From the NCBI RefSeq assembly GCF_001949145.1, contig NW_019091360.1, forward strand, positions 1,647,231 to 1,711,230: a DNA stretch of 64,000 nucleotides, in the 5' to 3' direction. Origin of the DNA: Acanthaster planci. Lineage: Eukaryota; Echinodermata; Asteroidea; Valvatida; Acanthasteridae. Numbering within the stretch: the first letter of the stretch is position 1; every line of letters begins with the position of its first letter. A program made the position numbers and the translations under genes. Below the pieces are notes generated by a model. That model was not told the DNA's origin, made no database searches, and saw only the letters and a program-made list of their open reading frames with translations. Of the stretch, positions 54,801 to 60,800 are shown in pieces.

Positions 54801-57800
54801 GATTATCAAAGTTGTATTTTCAACCGTCAGTTTGCAGAGATTTATAACAGAAGTGATACAAACCACTGTAAAGCTTCAGAGTCTTTCTGTACAATTGTAG
54901 ATTTGAATGGATGTCAGAAAGTCAGTTTTTTTTAAATTAAGCCATTGAAACTTGATTTTGGGTCCAGATATAAAGAGTTGCCTTAGTGTATGCCATCGTT
55001 GTCAGATGGTTGAATGCAAGGCTAAGACGGCAAAAGTCAGTTTGGTAGTTCTGAAAAGCAAGGTCATTCAGGAACAAAGCACTCACACGAGTCTGCATTG
55101 GACCAAGTCCTATCAGGCAGCCATTGCCGTCACCCAAGATGGCTACAGCGCGGGGTCTGGAACCCATCTCATTGTGTTCATGTACCACTATTCAGGGCAT
55201 GGTCTACCTGGAGGAGAAGCACCTGATCCACCGTGACCTGGCTGCGCGGAATGTCCTGGTGCAGACGGCCCAGCAAGTCAAGATCACCGACTTTGGACTG
55301 GCCAAATTTCTGGACGTAGACGAGAGCGAATTCCAGGCCCAGGGAGGCAAGGTTAGTACTCAATTCTTCCCCTTTCCTCCTACCCCCGACCATAACCCCT
55401 TTGGTTGGCACTGGTATTTACCATTTCCATGGGTGTCGCTAAATTTGAATAGAGTTTGATGTGGATGAGAACGACATCAAAATGTAGGTTTGAACTTTAA
55501 TGGAATTTGTTGGTAACGGTAACCAATGTTTATCAGAAGAGTCAGGTACTTGCATAACTTCCCATACCTAAAAAAAAAAAAGGAACAAAACTGGACAAAC
55601 TTTTTGCTCCGCATTCAGCAGACTTCTTCATCCTTGGCTGCTTCAAGAAGGTGGTGCCAGCCGCTATCTGATTTTGGAAAACTGCTAGACTTTGAACTGA
55701 AAGCAAGATGCCTGTTTTTGTTATGCATAAACAAACTTATTTTTGAAAAATTTATTCGCAGTTGCCCAAAAGAACTGAAAGAAAAACTTCTTGCCCGTCT
55801 CTCTGAAAGATTGTGTTGAAATCTGCTCAAGATTTTGGAGAATAAAAGGGGGAAAAAACGAACCTGTTAGTGTCATTTGTGATTGATCAATGGGTATTTT
55901 TTTACTTCTCCAAGACTCTTGGTTTGAGAGTGTACCTCTAATTCTGCGATGCATTTTGTTTTTCCTGCAGATGCCCATCAAGTGGCTAGCCTTGGAGTGC
56001 ATTCATCACAGACGCTTCTCCCACAAGAGTGACGTCTGGAGTTTCGGTAAAGACTCTTTCTAGAAAGCTATGCAATTTGAAAAGGAAACTGCAGTTCCTC
56101 CAACCTTTTGATCAAACTGAAAGTTTTTGGAATAGTATTGATGATACTATTAAGTCACAATTACCTGTGGGTTGTTTCGAGAACTCCTTCAAAAAGCACC
56201 TTATCTCCAAAGATCTGAAATACCCCCTTCTCTTCTGTTATTCTCCAAAGATCTGAAATACCCCCTTCTCTTCTGGTATTCTCCAATGATCTGAAATACC
56301 CCCTTCTCTTCTGGTATTCTCCAATGATCTGAAATACCCCCTTCTCTTCTGGTATTCTCCAATGATCTGAAATACCCCCTTTTCTTCTGTTATTCTCCAA
56401 TGATCTGAAATACCCCCTTCTCTTCTGTTATTCTCCAAAGATCTGAAATACCCCCTTCTCTTCTGTTTTTCTTCTTCAAACATTCGCTTGTTCTTTTTAA
56501 TGTATCAAACGCTCTTATATTCAGTTCTCAGTACATCTATGTTTTGTTCGTATATTTTCTGTTTTTTTCTTCATCATTTTGCTTTTATATTTTCTCTGAA
56601 TGATTGTTGTTAGTTTTGTTTGTGTAGTTTTTACCTCAACCACTTCCTGCCAGGCTGTTTTCGATGTTCAGGCCACTTGGCTGGGCTCTTTTTCTTTTTT
56701 TCCAAAATTCTTCAACAATTAATGTCTTCATTTACTGATATTGATCACGTGTACACCCCAAAAAATGACTGTCCTGCGGCCACTCGAAAATATACTGTAC
56801 ATCAAAATTACAGATGTGTAAAATGGAACCTTGTCTCTGGTACCAGGCACCCCAGTGCAAAGTGGTTAACCCTAACCCTCCTCAATCCTTCACCTGTTGG
56901 AGGACTGAGTAGTGTTAGGGTTAATAAGGCATTTTTCTACGAGGCTTTGTCTTCTGAATATGCCTCGGTGTAAAAATCAATGATGGAATAACCTTCGCTG
57001 ATGGCCCAGACTTTTTACTGACAGCAAGTAAACTTTTCTAAACGTGCCTGGAATTTTTTTTTAAACAAAAGCTTCGATTTTGGGCACCCCAGCGTCGTGG
57101 GCCACACACCGTGTCTCCTGTACCGGACACCTTGGTGCAAAGTGGTTAATAAGGCTTTTCTGTTTGAGGCTGTCTTCTGAATATGCCTCCATATTGCCTC
57201 TTGTCTTCTCATTAATAAATGAACGTTAACCTCTTTTGACTGTGACTGCAAAGCTCTGTCCAGCAGCAGGTCCCATTGAGCCAGCAGCTGCATGGTGAAT
57301 AGACTGTATGTGTGGTATGCACTAATCCTCACACACAGCCACGGCTGTGGATGGCTCCCGATATGAAGGGGTTAACTGCAAATCCAAAAAATACATGTCT
57401 TTCGGGAAGCTGTTTGGATTGACGACAGAGACAGGGTTAGGGCTTGAGAGTGTAAGAGTGCAGATCACATGTCTCTGTGCTCTGAAATATTGCTTACCTC
57501 TTTAGTCAGTGACCGTAAGCAAGTACACTAAGTTTTTGTTTACCCTAGAGATAGAATTTGCCTTAGATGATGCCACTTCAGAAATGTGTCCCTCTGTGTT
57601 TCAGTCTGTCTGTTTGGGTTTCTGTGACGGTTTTTCTGCAACCTGTCAAGCTGCTGCCCGACACTAATTTCAGATCAGATCATTGCAAAATGCCAGTAAA
57701 CTGCCCTTGTGTTTTTGTTACCGCTGCTGTAAATCTGATCGGCAACCGAGGCAACTTGTGAATCAACAGCTTCTAATTTTGTGGGTCTGATGTTTCGCTT

Positions 57801-60800
57801 TCCCTTGCTGGCAGGTGTGACCATGTGGGAGTTGATGACCTTTGGTGGCAAGCCTTATGACGGTGTCCGAGCCCGAGATGTACCGGACCTCTTGGAGAAG
57901 GGCGAAAGACTTCAACAGCCACCCATCTCAACAATCGACGTCTACATGCTAATGGTGAAATGTAAGTCAGACAACTGGCACAATGTACATCATAGACAGA
58001 AATTAACAACTTGGGTCACATAACACACACCGCACCTCAGCAGAAAACCCACACCACACCCCAGAACACCTGACCTCCCCACAGCATTACCCCCCCCCAC
58101 CAAACCACGCCACACGTCAGCAACACTGCACGGGACTGCTGTCTTGTGTAGCGTTCACATCAGAAACCAAAGTAACAGGAATTTTTACGCTTGAGATGGT
58201 GGTGGGAACACTTTTCATTTTGTGATCACAGGCTGGATGCTGGACGAAGAGAGTCGGCCTTCCTTCAAGCAGTTGTCAGATGAGCTGGGCCGCATGGCCA
58301 AGGACCCACAGCGTTACCTGGTCATTCAGGTCAGTGCCACCTCCTCCACTACACATTGCAGTACCCTGTGAATCGTTTTTGACCACAAGTTCATTGACAG
58401 TTCCTTTACTCTGCTCACTTACAATCTTGGTTCCCTTGAAGGTTTCAGTTTGTATTTGTCAGGGTTTTGACATGAGAGTCTGTTTAAACCAGCATTTGGA
58501 GTCTGTTTTGAAGCTCATTCTCCCCAGGGGTGTGATTTTGGAGGATTTGTTGGATTTAAAAGTTTGACCGTAAAATTTAATCATTTACTTGTGCTGTTTT
58601 TTTGTACTTTGTACAATAAAACGCAAGTGCTACGGGAAATTTGCATACTCAAAGCTATTTTGGAGGGAACTTGGCAGTCGTGTTAGCTTTTAAAAGCTGT
58701 AAAATGTTAGGTATGTTTCTGTTGTCTTCTGGATGCTTTGTGCATCAAACCGTTGCATTTTTATATGTCGTCCCCAGAACGACGGTGAGGGCTCACTGGC
58801 CGGACTGCCAAGCCCTGTCCCCAGCGACTTCTACCGGTCGTTGATTGGCGACGAGATCGACGGCGCCAAGGCCACGGATCTGCTCATGGACGCCGAGGAG
58901 TACCTACAGCCGATGAGCTTCAACAACCTGGAGCACAGGCAGCCCCCCAATGAGTTCTTCCCCAGCAGGGTCTGTACACAGAGATCTCTCTGTCTTGCGA
59001 TTAGTCCAGGACTTAATTCACTTTTGATGTATTCATTCATGAAGTACGAATTTCACACATTAATGCTCCATTGCCCCGTACAATAAAGACATGAAATGTG
59101 GTCGAGCCAATGGCAAACAAGGGCATTTCCCAGTCATTTGTGAACCAGTGAAGTTCAGTTTCGACCAAAGGAGCCTCCATTGCTGAGAAAATAGCGCCCT
59201 CTCTTGGTCCAGCTCGAGGCCCATAGCCGGATGTTTTTCGTTGGCACAGTTGATTTGTAGTTGCGATAGACATTCTGATGGCAATTGAAATAAAATCATG
59301 TCCAAGAAGTCGTTGTAAGGTTTTTTCTCGGTCATGTGGATGAAAAAAACAGTTCCTTACCTCTTTTTGTCTTCAAGCCTTGGATAGCCATATTGAATGA
59401 CATTCCCTGTTTCCTCACTTGCAGACAAGCGGTGCTGATTTTGTGGCCGGCGGGCCTCCGATGTCCCCGACCTATCCATACTCGCTCAACTCGCCGCCGG
59501 CCAAGGTGAACCCAACTCGCAAGGATAGTTCCATGCGGTACGCCCCGGACCCCACACTAGCCCTGCTGCAGGGAAGGCAGAACAGCAACGGTGAGAGAAG
59601 AAGACACTTAAACAGGGTTCCTGCAGTCATGGAAAATCCTAGGGGAAAAAAAACTTGGCCTGGAAAGTCCTGGAAAATTGGGATGCCCTGGAATCTTGTT
59701 GTCAGAGGAAAAAAAGTGATGGAAAAGTCATGGAAATCATGATCATGCAAGGGGTATTTTTGATGGGCCGCTTTTGATATAATAACAGGAATTAAAGTCA
59801 ATGAAATTGGTAAGGGAAAATTCAATTAATTAGTCACAAAATTTACATTCTAAAAGCCTATTTCAATTTGTTACAAATGAACTTCAAAGGCTTCTGAATA
59901 CGCACAGGTATGCCCAACAGTAAGGACAAAACCAACTTTCAGTTTTTCTGCTTTTTTTTTTACTCTTTTAAAAAGCATGTATACATTGTGCACACCTATT
60001 ATGGGAATTTTCGTACAGCCAAATGCTTGATCAAATGGAAGGTTGAATATACTCAATTACGCAAATTGACTCAGCCTTACAGACACAGAGGTAAGGCAAA
60101 TTTACTTTTATCAAGCTGTGAAAACTTTGGAATCTCATCGATCTGTCATAGACTCATGTCTGACACAGTGGCTAAACAACAAGTGAAGTTATTCACATCT
60201 TGAAATCCAAACATTCAGCAACTTTTGATGGGTTTTGAGAACAGCGAGAAAAACTGAAACAGTAATATAAACATAAAGTTCGTGTCGTCTGCTGTCAGTA
60301 AGCACTGTTGGTGTGCGAGGGCTGATTTCTTCTGATATTGTCCCCAGATGGAGCCACGGCTGTCCAGATTGACGACGATTACCTGACACCAAGCATCAAG
60401 GGTGACTACCATGACCTCACCAAGGACAAACGTAAGCAACCTGTACCCTTTCAGTTTTGTGTCTGGTGTGGTTTCATTTCTTTTCTGAAAAAACAAGCTG
60501 TACAGTTTTTAGTGAGGGCACATCCAGCAAATCGACACAGGGGGTGTGTGCACGGGTATTCAAGGGTGTAATCAGCCTAACCAAGATGACGAGTTATTTT
60601 GCATGAATTACCTCGTATTCCTAACAAGTTTTACAACCCAATTGCCCGTGGTGACACACATGACTTCTCACTCACTTACCGGCAGCTATCTTGGAGGAGC
60701 CCCAGTACCAGAATGATCCCAAGTTCAACAGCCCACCGCTGCCGGAGGACACCAGCTACCTTCCCCTCAGTGCCAGCAGCTCGGGCCCGCCCTCATCTCC

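Noticed and set aside
55526-55819. Open frame of 97 codons in the intron between E22 and E23
   Set aside because: Kinase sequence is continuous from E22 to E23, so no exon is needed here, and the product has no recognisable features.
56203-56470. CRISPR-like array
   Set aside because: Units are contiguous without unique spacers, in a eukaryotic intron.
56161-56483. Repetitive - strand open frames in the kinase intron
   Set aside because: They follow from the stop-free 38 bp minisatellite and have no flanking splice or start signals.
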